Under the pieces are notes generated by a model. The model had not been told where the DNA came from. It saw nothing but the letters and a program-made list of their open reading frames with translations, and ran no database searches. Below, one piece after another: positions 35,439-46,830 of a stretch of DNA of 64,000 nt (the stretch's first letter is position 1; the number at the start of each line of letters is the position of its first letter). The position numbers and the translations under genes were made by a program. Where the stretch lies: the NCBI GenBank assembly GCA_007258455.2, contig VDFB02358134.1, forward strand, positions 215,869,565-215,933,564. The letters run 5' to 3'. This stretch comes from Sequoia sempervirens (taxonomy: Eukaryota > Streptophyta > Pinopsida > Cupressales > Cupressaceae).

Positions 35439-36525
35439 GATCCCACAATACTAGTTTACAATTCCAATGAGGAAGGAAAATTAAAAAAACACTCCCATGA
35501 AAAAAAAATGCTTTTTTGGGGTTTGCACGAACTGGGGTGTTCGAATGGACCCTGGTTTGAGTGAACCCTATTAAATGATGGGAGCCACCTTTTTGGCATT
35601 TTTTCATAATGAAGACAATGGAAAACTCAATAAAAGGGGGGGGTTCACTCGAACTTATAGGGTTTATTCGAACCCTAGTCCTAGAAAACTCCCAAGGGGG
35701 GTTCGCTCAAACCTAGGTCCATTCGAACCCCCATTTTACTCCTTTCCCCTCCTCTTCTACCAAATCTCTACAAAAATTTTTCCTTGGGAGCTTGGGTTGA
35801 GGATGAAAATGGAGGAGAATTCACAAAACCAACTAGATGATGGTAGTCCTCTGAACAAGCTATCCATCGAATATATTTTTAATATGTTTTGGTTTTATTA
35901 TGTAAATTTGATTTTTTAGTTTGATTAAACATAGGTTTTTTACTAAAAATCAAGCTCTCTGTTTTGTACATGTGGAAAAATCATAGATTATCAAAATAAA
36001 ATTTTGAAAATATGTTCAGGGTAGGTATTGATGTCTTTGATTGAGTAAAAAAAAAAGAATATTGATACATATAAAAAAAGTTATGTTGTATACGGTCTGC
36101 CTATGTTTGAATTTTAATTGGTTTGACTTCAAAACTTGATTAAGGAAAAAATATTCAATAAAACACTATGAAACCAAATGAAGTAGTTAGATATCATAGT
36201 TATAAATCTAAATTAAAAAAAAATGAATTTTATCCTTCATAGCAAAGAAGTTATGTTGTATACGGTGAGCATCACTCCTTAAAAATGGTGTTTACTGATA
36301 AAAACTAGTTTTCGAAGGAAATGGAAAAATAATGCAATCTGATTCAAATTTTTTGAAAAAAGTTTATTTAGAATCTACAGAGAAAATTTAAAAAATCACT
36401 AGTTTGCATCATCTTCAAATTCCTCATGGTTTAGCCACTATAGGTGCCCGAAAGTGAAGATTTAGTTAAAAAAATCAGTTTAGTGTCCAGTTTGGCCAAA
36501 AATTGTAAACTAGTATTGTGGGATC
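35439..36525. mobile_element. Terminal-inverted-repeat element, about 1.09 kb, non-autonomous
   Basis: GATCCCACAATACTAGTTTA and five further bases at the left end (35439-35463) recur as the exact reverse complement at 36501-36525. No transposase frame is present. Inside is a second inverted pair: the GTTCGAATGGACCCTGG block (about 35540) and its reverse complement near 35715. A direct pair AGTTATGTTGTATACGGT lies at about 36080 and 36249. Target duplication is not clear. This fits a MITE-like DNA transposon; a foldback element is an alternative. Confidence 0.7.
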
Positions 36526-37503
36526 TCCTATCAAGAGGGGTCCAAGTGCACAAATGTTAAAAAGATAGGATGAAAAAGGGCCAAAGAGGTTTCACAAGCC
36601 CCTAGGATCTAAGATCCCATGGAAAATTAACATAAGCACAAAGAACACACATGTATGTAAGATATGTGCAACAAGACAAGATACACAAGCATACAATGTC
36701 AAAGCCAATGCAAAAGGAAGAAAGGATGGACTAGTAAGTTGTATTATGACACGTCCATAAAATATGCTCACAAGGGCTAGTGCATTCTGGTATGCACTAA
36801 GTGAGCCCCAACGTAAGATGAGAAACACACAATAGGTCTACAAGGTGTGAATCCATTAAAAAGTGGCAGATGAGAAGGTCACACCAAGTCTATAGGTCTC
36901 CCATATGTCTACCATACCAAAAGTTATACTCCATGATAAATTTGATAAGGTGCCACAAAATGATCAATGTGTTATGCCAACGCTACACTGAGTTCAACTC
37001 TTGTGAATAAAAGTGAAGCAAAATGTTAAACTAAAAATTAAACTCACCTTAGGAGGTGCAAATGCCAAAATGAAATAATGCTAATGTATGCCCCCACTTT
37101 AAAGGAATTTCTAAACACCATGTTGTGAGAAATTACTTTAAAGTAGAAAACGATAAATGCCAATTGATAAAATGGAAATGAGAGCTTATTTGGAAAGCCC
37201 TATGACAATAATATGTTTCCAAATAAAGTTGCTTCATGAAGGAGGGTTTCCCCCACATGCAATCTCAAAAGATAACACATAAGGGATCTACGAATTTGAG
37301 GTCAGCGTATGTCTTTGCTACAATGATGGTAGAGCTCAGAACCATCATCATTCTCCAAATACTCATAGATCAATAAATAAAATGGAATAATGACACAGAG
37401 AGAAAAAGAAAAGGAAATTGTTTTGGGTCTGTTGAGAAAATGTGTCTCAACCTTGCAATTACATAAGGTACTGTTGATACATAAGGTATTGTTCATCTAA
37501 CGA
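36526..37503. other. No gene recognised
   Basis: AT-rich with ordinary composition. No LTR edge, primer site or protein similarity found. It ends at the copia LTR. Confidence 0.5.
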
Positions 37504-38047
37504 TGATGGGGGGGCATTGGATGGATCCCCCCCACAAGGGGTTGAGGGGAAGTGTGCCCTAGTGGGGGCTTAGGGGCAGTGCCCTTGAAAGGAAAATTTT
37601 ATTTATATTTAATTATTGTAAATCTAGACCATTCATCATTATGTCTCATATCTAACAACTGATATTTTATTATCTTGACTTTCCCTAGAAGGAAAACCTA
37701 TTTTATGAGGGTGTTGTATTATGACTGTGTGTTGTGATGTATTGTGCTTGAGTCTCATAGCGATTGTGTTGCCTCTGGATCTCTAAGTGGTGATACTCTT
37801 GTGAGAAGCTACAAGTATATTGTAATCTTTGTGATTTTTGAATAATATATTGGGTGGATTTTGGAGAGTGGGGTTTTTTTCTCCCGAAATGGTTTTCCCC
37901 ACATAAATCATTGTGCTGTGGTATGGATGATATTTGTGTTTATTTTTGTTTAAGTTTTTGTAACTATTAAAGATCTATAAATTTTTTGCATTATTATCCT
38001 CTCAAGATTAGTGTAGGAAGTTGTTCCGCTACCTTATCTTCCTTACA
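37504..38047 (+). repeat. 5' LTR of plus-strand copia element 1
   Basis: It starts near TGATGGGGGGGC and ends CTTCCTTACA, followed after two bases by a primer site. The internal G-rich start, pyrimidine-rich stop region and GGTTTTCCCCACATAAAT word before the end are typical of plant copia LTRs. The left edge is approximate. No right-hand LTR remains. Confidence 0.65.
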
Positions 38048-38049
38048 AG

Positions 38050-38061
38050 TGGTATTAGATC
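38050..38061 (+). promoter_or_regulatory. Primer binding site, decayed tRNA-iMet type
   Basis: TGGTATTAGATC, two substitutions from the usual TGGTATCAGAGC, placed directly after the LTR end. Confidence 0.75.
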
Positions 38062-38172
38062 TTGATCACCTTTGGTTTCAGTTGTGGGTTGTTGGTCTTT
38101 TTTGAACTAATCTAGTTTTGAGTGGGAGCTTGTGTAGAAGAAACTTTGTGATCTTGTTGCATGAATTTTTAG

Positions 38173-38993
38173 ATGGAAAGTTCATCAAGGAGAATAAAGG
38201 TGGATAAATTTTCTAGAAATAATTTTGAAATGTGTAAGTTGAAGATGGAGGATCTGTTGATAGATCGAGATCTGTGGGATGTTGTTGATGAGAATGTTTC
38301 AAGGCTTGTAGATCCTACTCAGTTTGCTCAATATGATGTTATGGACCATAAAACCAAGTGTCTAATTAGATTATGCTTGGAAGACTATGTTTTAATCAAT
38401 TTCCATGAAGAGACCTCTGTACAAAAACTATGGAAGAAGCTTGGTGAGACGTATCAAGCTAAATATTTAGTGAACAATATTTTCAGAGGAAGAAATTGTA
38501 TCGCTTGAGAATGGAAGAGGGTGGATGAATTACAGACCACCTGGAAGCATTCAATATGTTGGTGGCTTAATTGGAATTAGTTGATGTCAAAATGGATGAG
38601 GAAGAGAAATGTCAGATCCTGCTTTGTTTTTCTCCTAATTCATGGGATTCTCTTGTTATGGCTATTAGGAGTACTTCTGTTATATTGAATATTAAAGATG
38701 TGGCAGTTTCTTTTCTTTCTGAAGAGATGAGGAGGAAGGTATTCATTGATGCCAAGGAGGCCCTGAATGTTCGTTAGAGACCTAAGGAAAAAGGAAAGAA
38801 GAATTAGAAAAATGAAAAATCCAAGTCCAAGGGGAGACCTAAGTCTCTTGGAAAGTCCAAAGTTTTTTTTTGGAACTTCGGGAAGCCTCGACATATTCAT
38901 AAGGATTGCAAAAAAGAAAATAAGAAGAAAAAGAAGAAATTTGATTCTGATTATGAATCTAATAAGGAATATGGTGACACATCCATTGCAACT
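38173..38993 (+). pseudogene. Copia element 1 gag
   Basis: ATG at 38173. Landmarks of copia gag: LKMEDLLIDRDLWDVVDE at the N-terminus, LWKKLGETYQAKYLVN in the middle, and the MDEEEKCQILLCFSPNSWD block after a frameshift near 38500. A CCHC knuckle (about 38870-38912, NFGKPRHIHKDC) has lost its first Cys. The second part is in the frame that continues into the protease. Confidence 0.85.
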
Positions 38994-39626
38994 TTGGCAA
39001 CTCATGCAGGTAATGATACATGGTTAATTGAATCAGGCGCATCTTTCCATATGACCTTTAATAGAGATTGGTCTTTGAAATATGAAGAATTTGATGGAGG
39101 TAAGGTGTACTTGGGTGATGATTCTCATTTAGACATTGTTGGCTATGGTAAAGTTAAAATCAATTTTTCTGATGGTAGAATAGAAAGGATTAATGGTGTG
39201 TTGCATATCCTTGGTTTAGCATGAAATTTGTTATCTATGAGCAAACTAATAGATGTAGGTGTGCAGGTAGAATTTTGTGATGTAGGATGCAAGATGGTCA
39301 GAGGTGCTATGGTGATTACTAGAGGTGTCAGATATGACACATTGTATAAAATTGATGCATGCACTATTGAGTGCAATAGTACTTCTGTAAAAAGAAAGTA
39401 TGTGGAAGAAGTGAGGGTTTCACCTTCAACAGATGGTCATGGCTTTTGGGTACCCAAGGGTGCTCTTTCTTTTGAATCAAAGTTCCCTTTGGAGAAAATT
39501 ATGTTACGATACTAGAGACTTGGCCACATTAGAGAAAAGGTTCTAAGGACCTTGAAAAATAAAAACCTTGTTGAAGGTTTTTCTCATTGTAATCTTGAAT
39601 TTCATTTATGTGAGAATTGCATTTAT
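38994..39626 (+). pseudogene. Copia element 1 protease and integrase N-terminus
   Basis: TWLIESGASFHMT is the copia protease site with Asp changed to Glu. LGDDSHLDIVGYG and a VLHI...NLLSMSKL block follow with one stop. The integrase zinc region appears as RLGHIREKVLRTL and CENCIY. The frame is then interrupted at 39627 by the inverted-repeat element and resumes exactly with YGKQIRVQF at 40620. Confidence 0.85.
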
Positions 39627-40618
39627 GAGTAAGTGCAAGAAGTTGGGTTCACATTAAGGGGAAGTGTCATTTTTTAGCTTTGAGACAAATACCCATTCTT
39701 TTTTTAGAATAGGTACTCATTTTGAAGTGGGCACTTGTTCCAAAAGGTTTGAAACTCATAAGACATGTTTTTCATTTGGATTTAGGCTCAAAAAAGGCAT
39801 GGTAACCCAACACTTAGGCTTAGATCTGCAAGTACAAGGTCATGACAATTTCAAGAGAAAAAAATAACTTTGGCAATATAGCTAATGAGGCTTTTTAAAA
39901 AAATATTTTATGAAATTAAAACCCATTATATATGACAATGTCTAGTTTTCAAATATGTAAATTTTTTTATGAGTTGATTATTTTTTCTATTTTTTAATTA
40001 ATTTATGAGGAAACAAGTCCATAAACTATAAATGTCAATTTTTTTTTTTTTAATAACTTTTAATTTGTCAATTTTCTTGTTAAAAAAGTTATATGACATC
40101 AATTTGTAAACAATTCTTTACACAATGAAAAAAAGAAAATTCAAAAAGTGATAAGTTTAGGTCAAGTTATGGTGTTTGTACATAAGGGTTTTAAAAACTA
40201 GAAATTAGGGCCAATAAAAAATTAATAAATAAATAAAAAATGAAAAAATTATTAAAAAATATCCTCATCAATCTTCATTATAATATACAACTTCCCCCAA
40301 AAGGAATTAGAAAAATACGTTTATTTATGTCAAATTATGGTGTCCGTACACATGCATGGTATGGTCCTAAAAAAGTGACTTTTAAAAAGTGGTTTTTATA
40401 TATGCATATTAAAAATTATTTTGTATCATCTAGGTATTAGAATAAATTACATATTTGAAAACTAGAATCAAAATACTAAAATTCATATCATGATTTTTTT
40501 TTAAGATTCAATGTGTAAGTGCTTCAAATTTTAAGTCCAACCGTGACAAATTCTAAAAATAAGGAAAAACACTTCCACTTTTTAAACATTTTGTGGACCC
40601 AACTTCTTGCACCTACCC
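39627..40618. mobile_element. 992-bp terminal-inverted-repeat element inserted in copia integrase
   Basis: The ends are GAGTAAGTGCAAGAAGTTGG (left) and, as reverse complement, GGGTAGGTGCAAGAAGTTGG (right), near-identical over about 26 bases. TTAT flanks both ends (39623-39626 and 40619-40622). Removing the element and one TTAT restores the copia frame (CIY then GKQ), which proves insertion. The interior is AT-rich and encodes no transposase. The 4-bp duplication does not settle the superfamily. Confidence 0.85.
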
Positions 40619-40661
40619 TTATGGAAAACAAATCCGTGTTCAATTTTACTCAAGTTCTTAT

Positions 40662-41934
40662 TGTGAACCCCAATCTAAATACCTACAAAACAACATGAAC
40701 AAACACATTAGAAGGTGAAATGCAAGGAAAAATAAGGATTCCTCAAGAAATTCGTTTGAATAGAAAAAGAGATAGAAAATGAAATGAAGAACACAATAAA
40801 ACTTAAAAGCATATCAAAATCTATTCTAAAGCAAGCAAACTCCTAATCTCTTGAGGGAATTGGTGCCAATTTGATGTGAAAATTGGCCCTTTCCCAACTC
40901 CAATGATGCAAGATTGATATGTGATGAAGAATGATCCACTTTGTTGATGCTTGATGTATGCTCCAAGATGAAAATCTGCATAAAACCTAACTATGCTTGG
41001 ATGAAACTGATGAGGATTGATAATGATTTGAGCATGGTAACTTTACTCAAATTTTGGATGATCAAACGAGGATGTGAGCTCTTTATTTATAGATGAGATT
41101 GAAGGATAAATGTCCAAATTTGAGAAATGTGGGACTAATATTCATCCAATGGCAAGATGCCACTTGTCAACTTGTGAATGGATGGAGGATGTGCAAGTTT
41201 TGAAGAATGTGCAAAGAGGGGGGAGATTCAAATTCAAAATATGGCTTGAAGGATGAGGTGAAAGGTGAAGTTAATGTCACATGGCTAAGAAAAGGACTTG
41301 TAAGAGATGTTAAATGCCATGTTGGAAGGGACAAGTCCTTTTGGGGGGAGATTTCAAATTTGAGGAATATTCCCACTTGGATGCCTTTTTTAATGAAAAT
41401 AGGTGATTTATAAAACAATTAAATTGATTTTCATGTGCAAGTTGCAAAATCTAGAGGATTTGAGTGATTAGGATTAAATTAATCAGGATTTGATTAATTT
41501 AAGGGGAGATTTAGCTGATTTGACTATTTGATTTAGATTTTAGGATTGAAATAAATCAAAAAGAGAAAAGAATGATTTAGACTTAGTTAAATAAATATTT
41601 TGATTTATTTAACCAAAAGGGGTGATGTTAGATTAAATTAGATAAATGTTTGATTTATTTAATTTAATTATATGAACTTTAGAGATTTAATCAAATAATA
41701 TGGATTATTTAATTAAATCAAAGATAGGAAGATGAAGTGACCTAGCTAATTACACAGAGATGATGATTTAATTAAATCGAGCGATTTATTTAATTAAAAG
41801 AGGAATTATGATGAATTTAATCAAATAAGGCTATTCAATTAAATGGTTAAATAGAGGGATGATTCAGGATGAAGCACTGTTAGTAGATCAGGATCGAGTG
41901 TGCGATATCAATTTGTATATTTTCGATGTCTACA
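40662..41934 (-). mobile_element. Solo LTR inserted in copia integrase
   Basis: It begins TGTAGACATCG and ends GGGGTTCACA on the minus strand. Flanking pentamers CTTAT (40657-40661) and CTCAT (41935-41939) differ at one base. The copia frame resumes without loss after 41939 (SSSY then KSCGVLDLIHFDVFG), confirming the boundaries. A minus-strand TATA box is at 41091-41084. End sequences match the LTR at 3449-4775, so the families are related. A solo LTR arises by recombination between two LTRs. Confidence 0.88.
41084..41091 (-). promoter_or_regulatory. TATA box in the solo LTR
   Basis: TATAAATA on the minus strand, mid-LTR. Confidence 0.5.
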
Positions 41935-41939
41935 CTCAT

Positions 41940-42449
41940 AAATCTTGTGGTGTATTGGATCTTATTCATTTTGATGTGTTTGGTTCTATAGATGTTCCTT
42001 CAATTGGTAAATCCACATATTATGTTTCATTTATTGATGATTATAGTAGGACATGGGTATATTTTCTAAAGAGTAAATATAAAGTTTTTAGTCGATTTAA
42101 AGAATTTAAAGCAATGGTTGAGATGTAGACTGGAAAGAAAATAAAATGTCTGAGGATTGATAATGGTAGTGAAGTTTGCTCTAATGTTTTTGATAGATTA
42201 TGTAAAGATTGTGGTATTCATAGACAAAAGACAACTCCATATTCTCCATAATAGAATGGAGTTGCAGAAAGAATAAAAAAGATGTCAATGGAGAAGGCTA
42301 GGAGTATGTTGAGTTATGATAGTGTAGAACAAAGGTTTTGGGTTGACGTTGTTGCCACTACTTGTTACTTGATTAACATGTCTCCTAGATTAGCTCTTGT
42401 TCATAAGTCTCCTATAGAGGCATGGTTGAGTCACAAGCCTTCATTAAGA
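41940..42449 (+). pseudogene. Copia element 1 integrase core, truncated
   Basis: LIHFDVFG (first Asp of the D-D-E), FIDDYSRTWVYFL, LRIDNGSEVCS (second Asp) and the YSP.QNGVAERI block (Glu) with one stop each at 42126-42128 and in the QQNG word. The region ends abruptly near 42449 in the SHKPSLR block, where copia sequence gives way to LTR-like block B. RT, RNase H and the 3' LTR are missing. Confidence 0.88.
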
Positions 42450-43916
42450 TGCAAAGAAGATTGAAATATAGCAAATGGATTGTTCTAAGGATTGAATGAT
42501 GTCTAATGAGGGGTTCACCACCAAGTGTAAAATTGGAAAAGATGATGAATTGAGAAACACAGTGTGATATGCAAAATGACTTAGAAAATACCCTAGAAAT
42601 GCAAATAAACAGAATAGGAAAGCAAAAATGTAAATAGTGTGCACCTGGAAACCTTGAACAGACTGGAAATAGCTCTGAAATTTTGGAAATGTTGACTTTT
42701 TGACCAACTGGGACTCATTCGCCAACCTGGGTGAATTAGTCCCAGATTAGGGTTTCTACATGGGAGTCTTTTTCCAAAAAAAGTGTATTGGAATCTACAA
42801 ACAGATCTAAAAAATAGCTATAGTGGGACTCATTCGCCACTCTTGGCGAATTAGTCATGTTCCACTTTTTTAGAAATTGAAAGCTTTGATCCACACTCCA
42901 ACACCTACCCTTTCCTTCTAACTTGAGTTTTGGATCCGAATCTGAGAAAAACACCTGCAAAACAGAATTCAACTTGATTTTCTAAAGGGGGGTTTGCCTC
43001 GGTCAAACCCCTAGTTTGGTAATTAAACCTTGATGGAAAAATAATGAAATTTGCATAGAAACCCTAGCCTTAAGTGTATCTAAGACTAAGAAAGATGATG
43101 CAATACTATTCTAATGTGCAAGAATATGATGCAATAATGGAAATGCAAAGATGAATTCAACTCACTTGTGATGATCTCTAATCACCCCAAGTGAACTCTA
43201 AATGATGCTTGTACCTTCCTTAGGCTGAATCTAAAGTGATAATGGAAGATGGAATCACTTAGGAAACAAGTATTCAGGATTGGCTTGATGGCTAGTTGCA
43301 CCTCCCTAACCTAGAATACATCATGATTCACCATAGACATCCATAGTCAAACCTTGAAAATGCTAGATCTTGATTGAAAGTGATCTTGAAGACTTGCAAA
43401 AATGCTTTAATGCTGCTCCAATGTTTCAACTTTGCTTGCTTTTGGAATTGGAATGCTTTTGTGAAAGCTTGCTTAAAGATTCTTGATGCTTGATACTTGA
43501 AAATACTTGCTCAAAGTGCTTAGAGATGATGAAAATGACTTAGAAACTTTCTTTTATAGGCATCAACACCTAATTGACCGTTATTTAGATCTTAAAGGCT
43601 GACATTCACCAAAAACTTGAATCAAATTGATGAATTCCTGCTCAAATTTGAAAAAGACCCCAAATGGGACTCATTCGCCCAAGTTGGCGAATGAGTCCTA
43701 CCTTAGCTTTTTGAGGTGATTTTTCAAGATTTTTTAGGGATTTAAGTGATTTTATATGATTTTTGAGTGAAATGAGCCTCGAGATCTGAAATAATGGGTC
43801 TTACCGGCCTATAAATGGTGATTTTAAAGGGTAATTAATGCAAAGGTTCCAAAATAGGTCCAAATTAAGTGTGAAATTGCCTCTCTTTTCAAGAGTGCAC
43901 AATTTTTTACACTACA
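42450..43916 (-). mobile_element. LTR-like block B (minus orientation)
   Basis: The minus-strand start is TGTAGTGTAAAAAATTG at 43916. The word GTTTGCCTCGGTCAAACCCC lies at 42992-43011. A TATA-like CTATAAAAG is at about 43560-43552. Three palindromic modules lie at 42711-42743, 42826-42856 and 43667-43698. The left edge is uncertain: either the copia breakpoint at about 42450 or TGATGTC at 42497. It abuts gypsy gag coding on the right. Confidence 0.5.
42711..43698. repeat. Recurrent palindromic module GGACTCATTCGCC...GGCGAAT(T/G)AGTCC
   Basis: Three copies in block B: 42711-42743, 42826-42856, 43667-43698. Each is a 13-base arm, a short loop (about 4-7 bases) and a nearly complementary arm. 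Related copies in block A at 34324-34353 and 35130-35159. Each could fold as a stem-loop in either strand or in RNA. Confidence 0.75.
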
Positions 43917-44465
43917 AGATGACAGGGCTTATTATTTAAGGGCAAGTCCTGCGAGGTGAATGTCACATCTGAAAAACCAATCATAGGCTATGGGGGAGGA
44001 GTAACTAAGACCATGCTAACATATACTGAGGGTTGAGTAGAAGCATCAGAGGGATCTATAATCAAGTTAGTAGAATGAGACGGAAATCGTTTTGTGTAAA
44101 TCTACAACTTGCTATTGGCCTTCGCTACCAATTTATTTGCATTTTGCTTATTCCCATTGAGATAGATGGTACCTTCATCAATGTGATATTGTATCTCATG
44201 AAGTAGGTGCATATAATGATCGGTATCATGCCCGTTAACATGATGGTACTAGAAAAAAGCATTCACATCATACCAATCAGGATAAGGTTCCTTTAGAGGT
44301 CAAGGTTTTTCAAAAGTTATGATCTTATCCTTTAACAACATGTGCAAGATGGAAGAATAAGATTCTGCTAACTTCATAAACTTCCTGTTGCATCTGAGGC
44401 CATGATCATTAGTTGCGGTGACTACATTCACAACAACCCTACCTTTTCCTGAGATGGACACAATA
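43917..44465 (-). pseudogene. Gypsy gag C-terminus (left part, split by copia 2)
   Basis: Reading from 44465: a basic linker, helical block around FMKLAESYSSILHML, YPDWYDVNAFF and a gag knuckle-like YHHVNGHDTDHYMHLL with Cys residues replaced, then LLHEIQYHIDEGTIY. This is the C-terminal gag pattern of plant Tat/Athila-type gypsy elements. In another frame near the end, VTFTSQDLP resembles the block before the protease. The N-terminal part of the same gag lies at 50690-52180. Confidence 0.75.
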
Positions 44466-45470
44466 TGTTGGCAACTCAAGGGTAGACAACTAAGAGGGGG
44501 GGTGAATCAGTTGTCACAAAATTTCAAACTTAGTCAACTTGTTAACTTTATTCTCATATTTGATCAATAACAATGAAAGTATAAATGAACACCACATCAA
44601 AAACACATGTAACACCAAGATTTTTACATGGAAACCCTGTTAGGGGAAAAACCACGGTGGAGGTCAGTCCACAAGATTATACCCTGTTAAAAGTATAAAG
44701 AAATATGAATGGGGAATGCACATGCATTCAGGTGCACTGCCTAGAGCTCACTAAAATACAAAAGGAAGACACACTATCTTATAGAAAGATTCTGATTACA
44801 TCCATCAGATTTGAACTAAGAAAAATAGCATATGCTAATGCCTAATTATAGTTTCAGTTAAGCTCATGAACACTTCTTCACTCTTCTTCACTCTTCTTCA
44901 CTCTTCTTCACACTCTGCTCTATCATCGAATGATTTAGAACATTATTCGCACACACCATGCCATCAAATGGTAAAAAAGTCACTTATATATATCCGCAAC
45001 AAGAAATTACATCACTACAAGTCAGCTTCAACAAAATAATGAAAAGAATATAAATAGCCAGCTCAAAACAATAAAGATTATTCATGCGAATCAACCAAGA
45101 TCAGCCATAACATAGTGAAGAATAAAAATAACATCCTCAAACATGAACCACTTCAATTAATTACTCCTCAAAAATCCACAACATGCTACAAACACCTTGT
45201 TGATGAAGAACAAGAAAAACATGAACACGCAAGAGAAAATCTTGGATCCCGAGCACAACGATCAATGCAAACATGCAACATAGATAGAGAACGATCTAGA
45301 AACATCCAAAAACATCATCAATCACCTCTGAATCATCCACAACAACTGAACTTACTAAAATTGCATAATCCTCATTCAGGAACACAAACTGAAGTAACAA
45401 AAAAACTGTCAGAATACAAATCTTCATAACTTGATCAAATCTTCACATGGATCTCTGAAACTTGACATGG
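44466..45470 (-). repeat. Copia 2 3' LTR with deleted U3 start
   Basis: It matches 49497 onward up to about position 45470 (around CATGGATCT), then passes directly into RNase H coding sequence. The outer U3 part, the polypurine tract and the end of pol are missing. A CTTCTTCACT microsatellite has four units here (44873-44912) against three in the other LTR. Confidence 0.82.
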
Positions 45471-46100
45471 ATCTTTGAATGCAAAACCAAATTTTTAGAA
45501 ATGTTAATAGCACTTGAGTTATCACAAAATATAACAATAGTCTCATCATACACAACTCTAATATCCTTCAACATATGCTTCAACCACAATACTTGAGTAC
45601 AATTATTAGCAGCAACAATCTATTCTTCCTCTAGAGTAGATAAAGAAATAACATTCTACTTCTTACTTAACCATGAAATCAACTTCTTTCCCAAGAAAAA
45701 TGCTCCACTGTTAGTACATTTCCTATCATTCACATCTACTTCCCAATCAACATTAGTAAAGACACTCAAAGTAAGATAATCATCTTTAGGATACCATAGG
45801 CCAAAATCAACTATGCCCTTCAAGTATCTGAAAATTCTCTTCATAGTAGTCACATGAGATTCTTTAGGATCAACTTGAAATCTTACAACAATACATACAA
45901 CATTCATGATATTGGGCCTAGTTTGAGTTAAATAAAGCAATCCACCAGTCATTGATCTATATCTAGTCTAATTTTCCTTCGGAGAATCATCATCAATTGT
46001 CAACTTGCATCTAGTCATCATGGTGTACCAACTGGCTTTGAATCTTCCATATCAAATTTCTTCAACAATTCTTTCACATACTTGGAGTGAGATATAAAGA
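45471..46100 (-). pseudogene. Copia 2 RNase H, truncated
   Basis: 45952-45656 holds LLYLTQTRPNIM, the YLKG.VDFGLWYP block and FTNVDWEVDVNDRKCTNSGA (catalytic region). After a stop, IVIFCDNSSAINISKN (about 45520) is the penultimate RNase H block. Sequence breaks off in the HSK block where the deleted 3' LTR begins. Stops and shifts throughout. Confidence 0.85.
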
Positions 46101-46830
46101 TCCCTTCATTTGACTTAGTAATTTGCAATCCCAAAAAGAATTTAATCTCTCCAATCATTGACATCTCAAACTCACTCTACATCTCATCAACAAACTTCAT
46201 GCACAAGCTATCATCTCCTCCAAAAATGATATCATCAACAAAGACTTCCACAATCAAATCTTTGTTATGATCAATCTTGAAATACAAATTACTATCAGCA
46301 GTACCTTTGTTAAATCCAAGCTTCAACAAGTAATTATCCAATCTGGCATACCATGCTCTAGGGGCTTGCTTGAGTCCATACAATGCCTTCTTCAATTGAC
46401 AAACCATATCTCCCTGATCAGTCAACTGAAATCCATCCAGTTGCTCAACATACACCTCTTCTTCCAACTTGCCATTTAGAAAAGCTAACTTGACATCCAT
46501 TTGATAAACCTTGTAGTCTTTGTAAGCAGCATAAGCAATAACCATTCTCATAGCTTCAATTCTAGCAATAGGGGAAAAGGTCTCTTCAAAATCAATACCT
46601 TCCATCTGCGAATATCCCTTACACACCAGTCTTGCTTTGTTTCTAACCACTTCACCTTGCTCATTCAGTTTGTTTCTAAAGACCTATTTAGTTCCAATTA
46701 CATTTTTATCCTTAACTCTGGGAACAAGAATCCATGTATCATTCTTTTCAATTTGTTGTAATTCCTCTTTCATTGCTTCAACCCAATGTTCATCTTTGCA
46801 TGCTTCATTCACATTGTTAGGCTGTCTTTG
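46101..46830 (-). pseudogene. Copia 2 reverse transcriptase
   Basis: 46650-46177 is open for 157 codons: [61 protein letters not shown] and the active site VFVDDIIFG (usual YVDD changed at Tyr to Phe, both Asp kept). N-terminal RT blocks upstream are out of frame. This is standard copia RT. Confidence 0.92.

Noticed and set aside
42446..43920. AAGAT at 42446-42450 and 43916-43920 as a target duplication for block B
   Set aside because: The left and right flanks belong to different elements (copia integrase and gypsy gag), and the implied element start lacks TG.
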